Notes: a model not told the origin generated them from the sequence alone. A DNA stretch of 47,133 nucleotides from Saccoglossus kowalevskii (GCF_000003605.2 NW_003107602.1:103170-150302); one strand, 5' to 3'; positions 34,282 through 46,983 are shown, numbered from the stretch's first letter. Translations and numbers: made by a program.

Positions 34282-35205
34282 AGGGAAGCCATGGATCTTC
34301 CTTCCACTACACCAATTAGTGTACGGACGTCATTTCGAGGCGTAGGCTGTGTTGGTGGGATCCCTGTTCGACCTGGCCAGGACATTGGCAGCCTACTCAG
34401 AGCCTCAATGCGTGTAAGTGGTACACCGCTGGGCTCAAAGGCAAAGCACCGTCAGGTTGGGACAGCAGATCTGGAAGTCCGGAAGCACCCCTGGTGTTTC
34501 GACTAAAATTTCCAACAGTAGTGGAAACCAGACCTTGCTTTGCCCATTGGGCACCACCCGAGTCAAATTACAGATGCGCTCGTGTCAAAGTGACCCTGGT
34601 CCATGCTCCTGGAGTTGGCATGAGTGTCGTGTACGTCGGGATCTTGGCATTCCGAGGTGTGTTGAATAGCAATCTCCCTGGCAAAGTTTTATTTACGAAT
34701 ATATCTCTGCCACCACGCGATCTTATGATTGGTCGATGTGTCACAGTGGTACTACTTTCAAAAACGCTCACCAAAAACATTACCATGCAGGTGTTCGATT
34801 TTCGAACTCGCCGAATGTGTATGCGTTGTTTGTATATACTGGCTGTTTTCAAAGCAAGAAGCTTTTTTTTCTTTCTGTAGCACAAACGGTGCGACAATAG
34901 GACGATTTAGCCGTCAATACCCCCTAAGTGCAATCGTTTCTTTATATTTTTGTTGTCTGGAAATCGACAGGATGGTCAGTTTGATGAACCGAGTAACACC
35001 TTAGCAACCGTTATTCCGGCGCATGAAATTATTTTCTTCTGTAAATTATAACTATTTCACCCTTGACAGTGCATTTACGAAAAAATCGTTATCAGCCATC
35101 TATAAAATATTTTAAAACTTGTTTTCCAGTAGGAATAAATCAACACTAGATCCCCCTAATAAAAAAATACGCAAATAACACGCATAGTAAAAGTCTTGTG
35201 GTGTT

Positions 35206-35652
35206 TCACCACAAAATGGCGGTGTGTGGTGGCAGAGATACTTTCGGTGATCTAACCGCAAGGAACTCTGGTAAGGAGAATGGGTGAATAGGTCTAACAT
35301 TGGACTGTCCCACTGCTAAAACAGTCTGTAGGTTACCCATTGGGGTATCCACCACTGCACGTTCTGGAGACAGAGCCGCCACAAGTGGGCATCCACTTGA
35401 CTGTTTCTCGCTCCTGGAAGGTGGTGTGCGGCTAGCTCCACATTGTATTCCAGATACCAAAGGGGAATTTGCTCTGCTAGGACTGACAACAATTGGGTCC
35501 CCCTCCTTGCATCTATAGGAGACAACCCCTGTGTTGTCCATGTGAATCAAGACTCTGGTCTCGAACTGGGTAGAAAGTGAAGTAGTGCTAAGCGCACTTC
35601 TTTCAGTTTGAGCTAGTTGATATGGCAGTTCTAAATCTAATGCAGGGGCCAT
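35206..35652 (-). pseudogene. DIRS RNase H remnant
   Basis: One frame gives RVLIHMDNTGVVSY (from the 35652 frame) and an overlapping frame gives LEYNVELAAHHLPGARNSQ then VDAH. Together these are the metal-binding Asp region and the downstream HIPG.N..AD motif of the DIRS RNase H domain. They are in different frames, so at least one frameshift separates them. Confidence 0.65.
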
Positions 35653-36036
35653 ATTTTACATTGGGCTTGTTCGTCCAATAGGTGCGCCCCCCAACATGTC
35701 ATAGCCGTGGCGAGTGGGTCCAAAGGGACCCCCTGCCTGAGGTTGGCAATTGCTGACCACCAGGGCAAGGCATTCCTCGGTCCTCCCTTGGTCCAAGAGT
35801 GTTACTCATCTCTCCAGTTCCCGTCAGAGAGGCTGGTGTTGCAACAAAAATGCGCCGTAATGGGCGGCTGCGTAACGCAACCTGAGGAACTACCCTGCTG
35901 ACATCATTCCGATGATTCGCATTAGAGACACTAGGTCGAACAACCCTGCCAGGAACACCAACTGTTGTGTTGGCTGAGGGTGGGACTTGCTCGATTTACT
36001 AGGAAGCACAACTAGTCTAGAAAATCTGGTGTTTGA

Positions 36037-36806
36037 CTAATCACCCCTTGTTGGGTTGTGTAGCAACCAGCCATCTATGTACACGTTGATGTGTACCGAT
36101 GTGATGTGTAAGGGCGCAGCAGTAGCACCACCTGTTTCCACACTCGGGTGAATATGTATGGAGCCATGCAAAACCTTAAGGGGAGCACCACACGCTCGAC
36201 TACTTGGCACAACTGGGCGAATCGAGGGAGTCACTGACACACTGGGTGTATCGGTATGTGCAGGTAAGTATTGCTCAAATCTAGCGAGGCTAATCAGTAG
36301 AAACAGAGCACAGAGAATAATATAGTGCTCAGCGTTTCCAGAAAGCTCATACTGATTTAGTATGCTTAAGTCCAGAACTGGGTACAGCCACCTGTAGTCT
36401 CAGTTGTAGTCTTTGGAACCACCAATACTTGCGAGTAGAAGCCCAGATTCAACGCCGGGTCCCCTATCATGTGTATAGCGCCCTTTGTAAGCAAACTATC
36501 TACCTCCTGTTGGATTGCTCCTGCTTTGCGCGGGTTCTCTGGTAGTGCTCCGAATGGGGGCTGGTACTGGGGGGGTTGCAGCGGGATCTTGTAACTGTGT
36601 ATCGCCACCTGGAGAGTCCAGGGATCGGTTACACATGCTTCCGAACCGGAATATAGCCACGTAATCAGTGCAACAGCGATGTGTGTTCGGTGGTTCCACA
36701 TCGGGGTGATCTCTCCTCCGCCTAGGTGAGACCCTGCAAGGCCTGTAGAAGTCGATAGGTTCAAACTCTGTCTCCCGCCAAACATATGCCCATCCCCTTG
36801 TCGCAA
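36037..36806 (-). pseudogene. DIRS reverse transcriptase remnant
   Basis: The first segment (frame ending 36366) shows EVDSLLTKGAIHMIGD and GFYSQVLVVPK. A second frame continues RWLYPVLDLSILNQY. A third segment (36240-36037) ends VHINVYIDGWLLHNP. These are reverse-transcriptase motifs up to the active-site box, but YxDD is YIDG and the segments lie in different frames with the middle missing. It cannot be catalytic. Confidence 0.72.
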
Positions 36807-37191
36807 GCAAAAGCATCAAACCTGCTTCCCCTGCGAGCTGGGTAGGCAACCCCCGAGGAAGAAGGGCGACCATCACCTGGGCCCAAATTCCTGGGGGCGC
36901 ATTGCCACTCTTCCCTCCCCAAAAGAGCCGGGGCACTTGCCTCCTGGCTACTTTTGGCCAGTGGGTGCCGACTTTGGTCGTTATGTTTTCTCAGCTTGAG
37001 GTCCTTATCGCTTGCCCTTGGCAGAAACCAAACTTGCTCGTGGGTCTTACCATTACCAACTGGTCAGTGGGATCCTGAAGCACCAAGACTGCTCCAAGAC
37101 TGGCCAAAATCACATTCCGCTGTACAGTGGCAGCCCCTTCCACGAGAGCCAGATGCAGTGTGGTGTCCCACCAATGGCTGTGTCTGCTGGT

Positions 37192-37479
37192 CTAGAAGGC
37201 TGGTGCGTTCCGCCATTGAAACTTCAGAGTGCTGGCAGCGCAAAATAATTTGTTCAGTGGGCTGGCCACAACTTGAAGGTTGAGGGTCGCCACTCTGCTC
37301 TCAGTGAGTGGATTGTTTCCAACTAACCGGTCGAAATATTCCATGGACGTTGCCACCCCTTTTGCCCGTCCAACTGAACCAACTAAATTCGTGGTACCGG
37401 GGTTGGAAAGAAATGAAGGTTCTGGTCTCAAACACCGCTCGATAGGGTAGCGCTTGGTCCAGCGGCAAAGATTTAGCAT
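37192..37479 (-). other. Open frame in the DIRS 5' region, possibly gag-like
   Basis: A 95-codon frame lies upstream of the reverse-transcriptase remnant, where a DIRS gag would sit. I recognise no motif, and assignment is by position only. Confidence 0.3.
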
Positions 37480-37818
37480 AACATTTACCTACCCTAAGGA
37501 CTTAGAAGCCTCTATCCCGCGGGGGACCAAGGTCCGCCCATCAACACCATCTATGCATTCCCCTACGTCCAGCACTCGACGGGATCCAAGGCAATACCGA
37601 ATACAGGACTCTGAATCCCGGAAGTGACAGTCCTACCGAGAGTGACTGTTTCAGGATCGATGGGGGTGGGGGTGTTGCGCATCAGGCCAATAGGATCGAT
37701 GTCTCCCCCTCATCCCACGTCGTGGCTCTAAGTCATTACGAAGAACAGACTCTGATGGGCCGCCCGAGGTTGCACATTTAAATGATACTATTTTGACGGA
37801 CATATAATAGTTATATTA

Positions 37819-37918
37819 TGAATATATGCAAATTAGGTATATTTAGACATTTAGTATGTCAATCTAGGCACCTCCCCGGAATGCATTGTGAAGAAATTAT
37901 TTCTGTTGCAATTTGTGA
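37819..37918 (-). repeat. DIRS-like element, right inverted terminal repeat
   Basis: Inverted counterpart of 33097-33214. The reverse complement begins TCACAAATTGCAACAG. Confidence 0.82.
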
Positions 37919-38117
37919 CGTATACAACGCGTGTAAAATACATTGTTTATTTACATTAAATTCGAACACGTGCTGCGCGACGACCATCGCGCTTTGAACT
38001 AATATTCATTAATAAATTGATAATAATTATATCTGATTTTCATTATATATGATTAACATATAATATTCGTAATGATATGACGAATCCTAAAAAAAAAACA
38101 TTTCATGTTACACAAAG

Positions 38118-38285
38118 AGATTCAACAGATTAGTTGGCAATATCGATAAAAATAGTTAGGTGGTATATGATGGTAGTTATAGAAGCATTCATACGTTAAA
38201 AATAACAGTAGTATTGCAAACAGACAATACAATACAACAGAAAAACTGAATGAAAACACAGGTAAGACAGTTACAATTATTTTCT
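38118..38285 (+). repeat. Second copy of the dispersed repeat found at 12268
   Basis: Begins GAGATTCAACAGATTAG and shares AATATCGA, AAAATAGTTA, ATGATGGTAGTTA and a terminal GTAAGACAGTT with 12268-12425, in the same orientation. Consensus boundaries are unknown. Confidence 0.45.
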
Positions 38286-38514
38286 GTTGTTCTTGTCCTT
38301 TTTTGTATGTGCAGTGCATGTAAATGGTGGTTTTAATTTCTTTTCTTAACATATCGTTTGAATTTACATCAATATAAATATCTTGTGGTTTTCATTTGTG
38401 ATTTCCATCACAACACAGAATATCAGAATGCACACGTAATCATTTATCTCTAACCTTTATGTATATTGAATGAAACATCGCTTATGCATATGTGTGAATG
38501 TGAGTACTAAAACT

Positions 38515-38739
38515 TCATATAAAAACTGTATAAACTACTACTTTAAACAAAATTTGCTCACTGACTTTACCAAGATTTATTTGTACTCTTCGGCCGCCAA
38601 AATCAGTTAGTAAACGTGTTTTATTTCTCATATTCATGTGAAAAATTACATCCAATGTCTTTTCCCTTAGGGTTGAGTTATCATATTTATCCCAACTTTT
38701 AACTCCAGGGGTCACATATATGTTGGGAGAGTAAGGCAC
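38515..38739 (-). other. Protein-like reverse-strand frame, unrecognised
   Basis: A 74-codon frame (TPGVKSWDKYDNSTLREK, then LLTDFGGRRVQINLGKVSE) has the composition of real protein and few rare residues. I do not recognise the family and see no convincing splice partners. It may be an exon relic. Confidence 0.25.
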
Positions 38740-39778
38740 TTTTTTTTAAATAAAAAAGTCTGTTTTTATTTGGTAAGTTTTGTAGCTCACATTCACAATA
38801 TGCACTTCTCACGTTAGCTCAGTATTCTCGAGGGCAGAAGGGTGGTCGCCAACTCTTTTCTAAAGAATACACTGGTTGAGAAATCATACAGGTTTTGTTT
38901 GCAAAAATACGGAAAAAAACATGAAATATACATAGAATGTCAAACTAACATTATTTACATGAAAAATCATTGCTTAAAACAAACTAAAATTCAGATTATT
39001 CGGCCTGAATGTGTGACAACAGGTAATTCAGAAACAGGTTCTATAGCGCTGTTCTTTTTTTGTAGTTTGTTTATTTTTAACTTTTTATGTGGGCTTAGTT
39101 TCACCAGTTAAAGTAGAGATCTCTTGTGGGCGCTTTGAGGAGTAATTTGTATGGAAAGTGTTACAGTGTACGGCCCGCTTATTGCAATTGAGAGGGCCAG
39201 CCACAGAACTCACACTGGACATGAAATTGTTTCACTGCTAGAATGGGGTAGACAAGACAATAAAATGGAAATGACATACACATACACCAAAATATCAAGT
39301 TAAAGTCCTTGCTTTAGTATAATAAGTACAAGTAACAATGCACAGAAAAATACAATGAATAAATTGACATAATAGAGGAGGATTGCCTAGGGAAGTGTAC
39401 ATTGGTGATAACTCACAGTTCCAGGATGTAGAAATTGATGACAGTCAATGGCTTCTGCAACACAACAATGAAGAAATACAGGAATCTTGCTTGCAGAGGA
39501 CCGCTGTTATTCTGGAGGGCACCACTGATAGCAGGAGATCACAGAGCAATTCATAAGTCTGACAGAATGATGGTTGAAGGCTGTATCACTTGTCTCACAA
39601 TATCGCCGCAATAACACACAGGGTACTCAGTGAAATGATGGACCCCAAATGTCCACAGCCTACCCTATTATAGGCAAATTCCAGGTACACTACCTGGTTT
39701 CTACATGAACCAATTGAATGTGGTTTTGTTAGCAGCTATCCCACGTAGGCAACCTAGTAGATCATAATCATCCTTTAA

Positions 39779-39883
39779 TATGTAAATCACAAGCACACCT
39801 GATAGATTCCAATTGTCCTTTCAAAGTAGTAAACACCCTTTGTTATGTAAATCACAAGCACATCTGGTAGATTCAAACTGCCC
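39779..39883 (+). repeat. Two 40-bp direct repeats
   Basis: TATGTAAATCACAAGCACA begins at 39779 and again at 39844, each followed by similar CTGRTAGATTC...TGYCC. Spacing is 65 bp. Confidence 0.8.
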
Positions 39884-40126
39884 TATGACATGTCAATCAC
39901 CTTTATGACAGCAAAGCATACCGTTTCTTCCCATGATTCCATGCACACTTCTATTTGCAGGGTTTGGGGTAATATGACAAAACGTAGAATAAAGGATGCT
40001 GACAGCGAGATTGACAAGTCGGATTATGGGATTTAAAAACTAAAATTACGCCCAGTGTAACAATGTTGTTGGAAAGTGAAAACGTGTCTTTCGGCTGACC
40101 CATTACTAGAAGGATGGTAGTGTTAA

Positions 40127-40283
40127 GATAGTGACTTGATGTTCGCATATTCCAATCACACGCTGTTAATGTTTTGTAATTTTAGCTTCTTCCACTTGAA
40201 CTAGGAGACAGTTCAAATTTGTCAAACGAGGAATGCGTTATGATAGTGAATTCACGTTCGCATATTCCAATCACACGCCGTTA
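40127..40283 (+). repeat. Two 42-bp direct repeats
   Basis: 40127-40168 and 40242-40283 match at 38 of 42 positions, sharing GTTCGCATATTCCAATCACA. A second, weaker similarity (TTTAGAATCA.C.ACT.ACATATTT) links about 40293 and 40730. Confidence 0.82.
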
Positions 40284-40866
40284 GACTATTGTTTAGAATC
40301 AACAACTAACATATTTGGGTGGAAATTATAAACATATATTACAGGAATTTGATAAATAGATTGTTTACTTATTGTATTTAGTAGTGGTAACTTTGCAATG
40401 CTTTAACCCTGAGACACATCACTGGTAATCACGTGATCGTGCCAAAAACTGTAACGATTGGCTGATTGCACGTTTACTCTGCAACGCCTTCTCAGTAGAC
40501 GAAGTTTTTGCAACAGATAGTTTTTTTATGTTTTTTTTAAGGTTTTATTAAGTTTTTAAGAAGTTAATGAGTACGGAATATGATGGGATGGATATTGTCC
40601 ACATTGTTCTAAGAGATTTTCAGAATTGTCGATTAACGTGTTGCTTTTAGAATAGTTCCTACATTTTGCGAGTTTGAATATGATTTGAGAGGCACATTTT
40701 AAACTAATTAAGAAATAGAAAAGTTGGTTTTTAGAATCAGCGACTGACATATTTAAATAGAGAGAGTTTTTTAACTTTGTAAGGGGTAGAAACACGAGAA
40801 ATCTTTACAGCGAAGGGTTACATCAGCTGACTATTTATGTGAATAAAGCTGTAAAGAACTAATTCT

Positions 40867-41112
40867 TTGGAGACGAAATCGGCACCTCCATGCGTATGTG
40901 TAATCTGCAGCTCGTCGAAGTCCCTGGCCTTCGAAGTTCATGTTAATAACACCAACGACACCATGGACAAGATGAAGACTCATGAGAGCCTCAAGATGGA
41001 TGAATATCAAATAGAACTGGCTTATCAGCATGAACGACATCAGAAACAACACAGCACAAGAAACTTAATCAAGTATATCCATGAGAAACACAAGAAAAAC
41101 ACTTTCAACTGA
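40867..41112 (+). other. Unrecognised open frame, GC-richer than its surroundings
   Basis: An 81-codon frame with hydrophilic His/Lys-rich C-terminus (LIKYIHEKHKKN) inside AT-rich DNA. The reverse strand is also open, so strand is uncertain. No family recognised. Confidence 0.2.
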
Positions 41113-41701
41113 TGCATTGTAAAGACTGATCCAATGAAGGTGAAAGACGTTACGCTACACATAAATCATGAGTAGAACAATAAGCTATTAGTATATAATG
41201 CAGACAGAAACGCTCGCCTAAGGTAACAAACACCGTGTATCACATAGTTAACGCCGTATATCGAATTCTCTCAATATAGCATGCCGGAATCAACGACGAT
41301 GAACTTTTTCAAAATCTTAGCACTATTGTTTAGTTTATGTAACATAATGCATGCTTCATATTGTTGAATTATGAACGTTATTTTGTGATGTTGAATTATG
41401 TCTTATGTGAACGCCCAGAATCCACGTTTTAAACTGATATTGAATGATTAATAGGTTGCCGTTCCCTGAACACGAAGCTAGTGTTCATAAAAGTAGGGTG
41501 CAAATAATGTGTGCTTGATGTATTTTCTTTGATAAATCCTCCTGATGTGAATTATGATTTATGGTCCTTTATCACTCACAAATAATATAGTTTGCAATGC
41601 ATTGGTTATCGCAGCATAGTAGTAATACATTGTAGCCATTTTGAATGACTGTCTACTACCAGTAGAAATAATTTGATTTTAGCTTAATCAATACGAATTC
41701 C

Positions 41702-41926
41702 CTACCAAGATTCTGAAGCACTAGGCCGCAATATACAAGAAATAGGAATATTATCATTTTCAATACATTCCATAATTATTCTTACAACATCCTCAACATC
41801 GTGGTCTATACTAGACCATCGAGCCAATGATGACATAAGTTTGTGCTGCTGAGTGGATAATAACTCATCTAACCCACATACTACAATCATCTTCGAGTTC
41901 ATGTTATTTCTTGCAATGAGGTTCAA
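41702..41926 (-). pseudogene. Possible NACHT/NTPase fragment
   Basis: The reverse-strand frame reads KMIVVCGLDELLSTQQHKL then, after about 20 residues, RIIMECIENDNIPISCILRP and SASESW before a stop. A hydrophobic strand followed by GLDEL, then a second strand about 40 residues later, is the Walker B and sensor arrangement of NACHT ATPases. No P-loop, receptor repeat or splice partner was found nearby. The resemblance is limited to this short segment. Confidence 0.3.
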
Positions 41927-42479
41927 ACCTCATTATCTATATGGTTTAGCCATCTAGACAGTTTGTAATCACTTTTGATAGTATTGTATATATTTGCATG
42001 TGTTTAGCAATTTACTTGGCAGTAACAAGCAACTCATCTATTGTCACTCTCCTTATCTGGGGGCGATATTTGTAGATATTTAGTAGTAGCAGTACTCTGT
42101 AATTCTAAGTGTTTACAATTGTACACAATTTTTGTCCCACTTTAAAATCATTTTAAATGTGTGTTTTTTTCTTAAAATCGCAAATGAGTTATATTAACAT
42201 TTCTTTCTGTTAAATAGTAAAACAGTGTCTATTAGCTTATCCAGATACATTATGTCAAGAAAGTGTAAATTATTATAATAAAACTATTTCGACAGTGCTT
42301 TGACAAGAAACGTGTACTGAAAAATGGAGCACTGTAAAATATACCTTTACTAGACACACATTTTGTTAAGTGAACTTGTATAAAAAAAGTACTTATTATC
42401 ACAACAATATTGAAAGTGCCTTTACAGGACACACATGAAGGCAGCAGTATGTACCCCACGCATTGTCTTATGTATGTAA

Positions 42480-42950
42480 AATTTGTGAGTGATCTCGGGG
42501 TCATTCAGCAAGTGGTCCCAGATACCCTACCCGACAAGTGACTGTAGTGGAACATTGAATGATTATTTTAAATTCCAAATAATGACAGACAAATGTTTAG
42601 ACAAATTGGCCAGTGTTGAGTGAGTGAAGTCTACATACATTATTCGCAAAATACCGTGAACTGTATATGTATATAAGCCCAATGTTTTGACATAGTTCAG
42701 TACATTATACAAGCAGATAATCTAACTGTTACAATGATGTAATAAGACACTTTAATAGCATCAAATTACACGACAGACTACTTGCAGCATTGCATCCTCT
42801 AATCAATTATATCCTGATCAAACACGAATCATACAAACATAATTCTGTCAGTAAGCATTTGTATTTGCTGATGTTAAATTTGACCAGAACAAATGATTGT
42901 TTACATCTTAATATTTCAGGTGATATTTCTGTCAACATTGATATATAAAC
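42480..42950 (+). promoter_or_regulatory. Upstream region of SLCO gene B
   Basis: Shares ordered short blocks with the region before gene A, ending in ATATTTCAG, TGATATT and ATAAACATGGATA. The acceptor-like ATATTTCAG (42911-42919) predicts a 5' UTR exon starting at 42920. Confidence 0.45.
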
Positions 42951-45430
42951 ATGGATATGGAAAGCAATAGCCACGCCAATATTCCGACAGGAACTGAACA
43001 GTCACTGCTTGATGACATGCCTGTCAACGTCGTCTCTGCGCTGTCTATTACTGACCAGTATGATTACAGTTGTGGAATAAGAACATGGCGCCCTCGGTGC
43101 CTGCAGGCGTTTGCGAAGGCTCAATTTGCAGTGGCCGGTCTCGTGATTGCAACACTGTGCGTGACTTTAAATTTTGCTGCAATGTCATCTGCTTTAAACA
43201 ACTGGGAGAAACGCTACAGTTTACCCTCTACTATAGTTAGCCTTGCATTCACTGTCATGGATGTAGCCATGTTGTTGCCACTAATTCTAATAACCTACAT
43301 AGGTGGTAGACCAGATACCCACAGACCACGGTGGATAGGAAGTGGTATGGTGATTGGAGGTATAGGTCTGCTAACTGTCAGCACTCTGCAATTCATGTCG
43401 GGACCATATCAATATGGCGTTATCCGTGAAAAGAAATCATTCGATCTCTGCAGTGCTCAAAAAGATTATTCCTTCAACGAAACCAAAGGATGCAGTGAAG
43501 AGACTATACATGGAGAGCAGCTTAAATTATTAGTACTAATACTCACTGGAATAATCATGTTTGGCATTGGTATATCTCCACTCTTCACTCTTGGGATCAC
43601 ATATATTGATGATAATGTTCCCAAGAATAAAGCCCCTTTCTACATTGGTAAAGTATCTCAAATTTGTATTAGATATATACTGTATTTGTCCAATTTTTTG
43701 GGTCATTTAGCCTTGTTTTAGCCTTGTTAATTTCCCAACACAATTCAATGTATTCAGTGATCCATGGCTGGGTATTATATCCACATTTCTAGTGTGATTG
43801 TTGTAACTAGAAAAAAATGTATATTGAACATGTTATTGTTAACATAGTTTGCATTGATAACATAGCTTGAACATAATTACATGAGAATAACAATGAATAA
43901 CATTACAAACTACTGATTTGTTAATTCTTCAATCCAGGTGCAATGATCTCTATGTATGCATTGGGACCAATCATAGCTTTCCCGGTATCATCTGCATATA
44001 ATAACATGTACGTTGATTTCTATCGTGTCAACACATCAACGATCGATATCAGTCGATATGATCCACGCTGGGTCGGTGCTTGGTGGCTCGCTTTTGTTAT
44101 CAATGGTCCTTTGTGTATTATTGTTGGTTTATCGATTATGTTACTTCCGAAAAAGATCCATGCTAAAGTAGAAATTTCAGGTAGTCCAAATCAAGAAGTA
44201 ATTGAGAACAACACTGTCGTTCCTATTTTAAACAAGAAGCTGAAAGGTATGTCATATTTGCAGTGGTTTATGTGCACAGTATAAAAAGTGTATAATTTAG
44301 AAGCTGGTCATTACTGGGTAGGAGATTTGTGCTTTTTACAAATGTGATCAAATATATTGAAATAAAAACTTTCTTTCCAATGTATGTTAGTATGTGATGC
44401 ATACTTTGCAAGCATATCAAATAATAGCATTTGGAATACAAACTCGTGTTGATCATTTTGTCCCCATATAAACACGAAATAGATGATTAACACTGAAAAA
44501 CATGCTTGAAAGATTACAAAGGATGTGGCCAACATGTAGACAATTGAAAGTGAGAACCAATTACCGATATTAAGCAGACTCAAATAAAGAAAATGAACAA
44601 TAAATATAAAATTAGATTTCAGATTACTCACCCAAATCGACAAGCTGTACACGTGTGTTCACTTTGCATAGAAAGGTATGTGTAATCCATATTTCCATTT
44701 CAGATCTGCCACAGGCATTGAAGCGACTAATGTATAATAAGACTTACATGGCAGTGATGATTGCGCGTACAGTTGATATAGCCGTGATAGCAGCATTGAT
44801 GCCTTTTAGTGTCAAATTCATTCATGACCAATTAAGAGTTACCATGTCAATAGCGGGGACCCTTGTTCGTAAGTTATTGAGTCTTTGTAGACTCGAAAGC
44901 CTTTTGGTAATATGCTTTATAGATATTTAAGAATAAATAATTCGGCTATTGTACTTCTTTGGATTAAATGGCTTAAGCGACTCATGAGTGGTCATTTGAA
45001 GTAAAATTGACATATTTGACTTTAGACAAAGTTATTTATTTTTCTTATTTCTCGGGGGCTGGCATTTTCTTATAGCTTCAAAACTGTATTAACATAATAT
45101 TGTGTGACTTAAGGCGCGATTTTTGAAATCATACTCAAACAATCACATGGAGCCAGCCTTATGTATCACACATATCGTGGATGGTGAGGCTCACTGGCAA
45201 ATCCATATTCATTACTTCTATATTGTTGCAGCTGTTGCATTTATTATACCAAGCGGACTGGGAATATTTGTTGGAGGCATACTAATGCGGAAGTTCAAAC
45301 CATCATTATTAACTACAGCTAGGAATGTCCTCCTTGTAGCTGTTCTGGTTGTACCACTTCCTATCATAATGATCTTTATTGGTTGTGATAATTATAGATT
45401 TGCTGGCATTAATACAGAATATGCAGTTAG
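42951..45430 (+). CDS. Organic anion transporting polypeptide (SLCO/OATP family), gene B, 5' part
   Basis: Four coding exons lie in the window: 42951-43647, 43938-44246, 44704-44868 and 45232-45430. Exons 2-4 have exactly the lengths (309, 165, 199 nt) and phases of gene A; exon 1 is 18 nt longer near the N-terminus. Over the 103 residues of exon 2 I count 21 differences from gene A, about 80% identity. The start (AAACATGGAT) is conserved. Family marks are TLGITYIDDNV, DPRWVGAWWLAF (Ala where the OATP signature has Gly) and CDNYRFAGINTEYA at the end of exon 4. The last exon ends AG|GTAAGT, so the Kazal-like exon and the last spans must lie beyond 47133. Introns 1-3 are short (290, 457, 363 bp). 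No frame break is seen. It is a tandem duplicate of gene A, probably a membrane carrier of similar type with its own substrate range. Confidence 0.9.
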
Positions 45431-46910
45431 GTAAGTGAACTTATTTTAAGCATTCATTAAAAGTTTCAATCATTATCATCATCATGTTAGCAATGAATAA
45501 CACCACTGCTTATATCAATGGCATTTTTTTTATTATAACGTATTTACCATGTAAGGGTTATAAGGGTTTCTCAATTAAACAATTAAAAGGAAGCAGTAAT
45601 ACAAAACCAGTAAGATTTGAGAAATTAATCAATTTGAGTAAATCAAAATCATATTGTAAACATTACTGTAAACATCCCGTGATCTCTATTCAATTACATA
45701 TTTGAACCAGTTTATTTAGTATGCAAGATATAAACCCTCGCTTCATTGACTCATATAGTTAGATTGAGACTAACTTGATATATTATTCAAAACATGTTTG
45801 TCTATGAGCAGAAGACCTACATACCTTGGATGACTTTTTCTACTTAAAGGAGTTTCGTAAATATACAGCACAACAATTTAGGTTAAGGCGTAACTTTATT
45901 TATAGCTGATGGATGGAAAAAAGATTGGGTATTGCGCAACTAATATAACGAAATGACATAACTGCAGCTTGAGAGATGAGATTAGCAATTGCTATGTGCA
46001 AATTAGTAAACTGCATAAAATACTTTGATTATTACATTGAAGAGTTGCCCACAGTGTTGCTATTCTTAGCACTTCAAGGTACTGTACAAAACGTCTTAAA
46101 CGATTTTTTTTAAATGAAGTAGAAAAAAGTTTTTTCCCAGACCACTTCTTCCAAAGAAAATCTTCAAATTAATATTGGCACATTTCATTCAAGACCATAC
46201 CCAAGCGAGACAATTTCATGTCCAGACCTTGTCCTAGAGAAACATCATCATGCCTTAGATCTTGTTCCAGTGAGACAGCATAATGTCTCTTAGACCCTGC
46301 TATACATGTGTTACATACAAGTGTTGGCATGATGTCCGGATTACTGATTGTATTGCATATAGAGAAAGCCATATATCATCTTGTGCTCAGATTGTAAGCA
46401 AGTTCAACTCAGTGAGAGTAGGCAAGGCAGCTCTTGTGGACTTTACCAACTTGTATTGATCGCCCATGCAGTCAAAACACCTACCTCATTATGATTATGG
46501 GTTCTGTTCACACAGAAATCAGATCCCTGCCGTTCTTGCACCACCTCAGTTACGACAGTTACATATTTACATGATGTTCAAAGTAAACCAATAACCACTT
46601 GGCTCTTAGGTTGGGTATATACAATTCAGTGGTTGATCAGTTTGATCGTAGAATGATCAGTCCCACCGTACAAGGTGAAAAATGCTGCTTTGTAAGAGGC
46701 GTGTACAATATTGCTGGGTATATAAGTAAAATCAACTAAGTACACAAAAGAAACATAAAAATGAAATATAAAGAAACGAAGTGGTAACTATGCTGGCTGA
46801 CTACGTAATGTAATCAATATAATGGTACATTATATTCAAAAAGAGTTCTCTCAAAATAAATAATTTATTACAGTAAACCCCCAACCTGAACTGACATAAC
46901 TGGTGATGTT

Positions 46911-46983
<73 letters not shown>

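Larger units (their letters stand above)
33097..37918 (-). mobile_element. Decayed DIRS-type tyrosine-recombinase retrotransposon
   Basis: Inverted terminal repeats occupy 33097-33214 and 37819-37918. They share TCACAAATTGCAACAGAAAT, CTAGATTGACATACTAAA and TACCTAATTTGCATATATTCA; the left arm has about 19 extra bases. Between them, on the reverse strand and in the order expected for DIRS elements, lie a reverse-transcriptase remnant (36806-36037), an RNase H remnant (35652-35206) and a tyrosine recombinase remnant (34281-33697). The GC-rich interior contrasts with the AT-rich flanks. Frameshifts split the reverse transcriptase and RNase H. The AT-rich stretch 34690-35110 looks foreign and may be a later insertion. 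Inverted terminal repeats favour DIRS1-like over Ngaro/PAT, which have split direct repeats. Confidence 0.82.

Noticed and set aside
34494-34897. Opposing open frames of about 110-128 codons inside the DIRS-like element
   Set aside because: No domain recognised, they overlap each other on both strands, and they cross the boundary into an AT-rich block that looks inserted.
46911-46979. Poly-Val/Cys reading frame at 46903
   Set aside because: A product of the (TG)n microsatellite.
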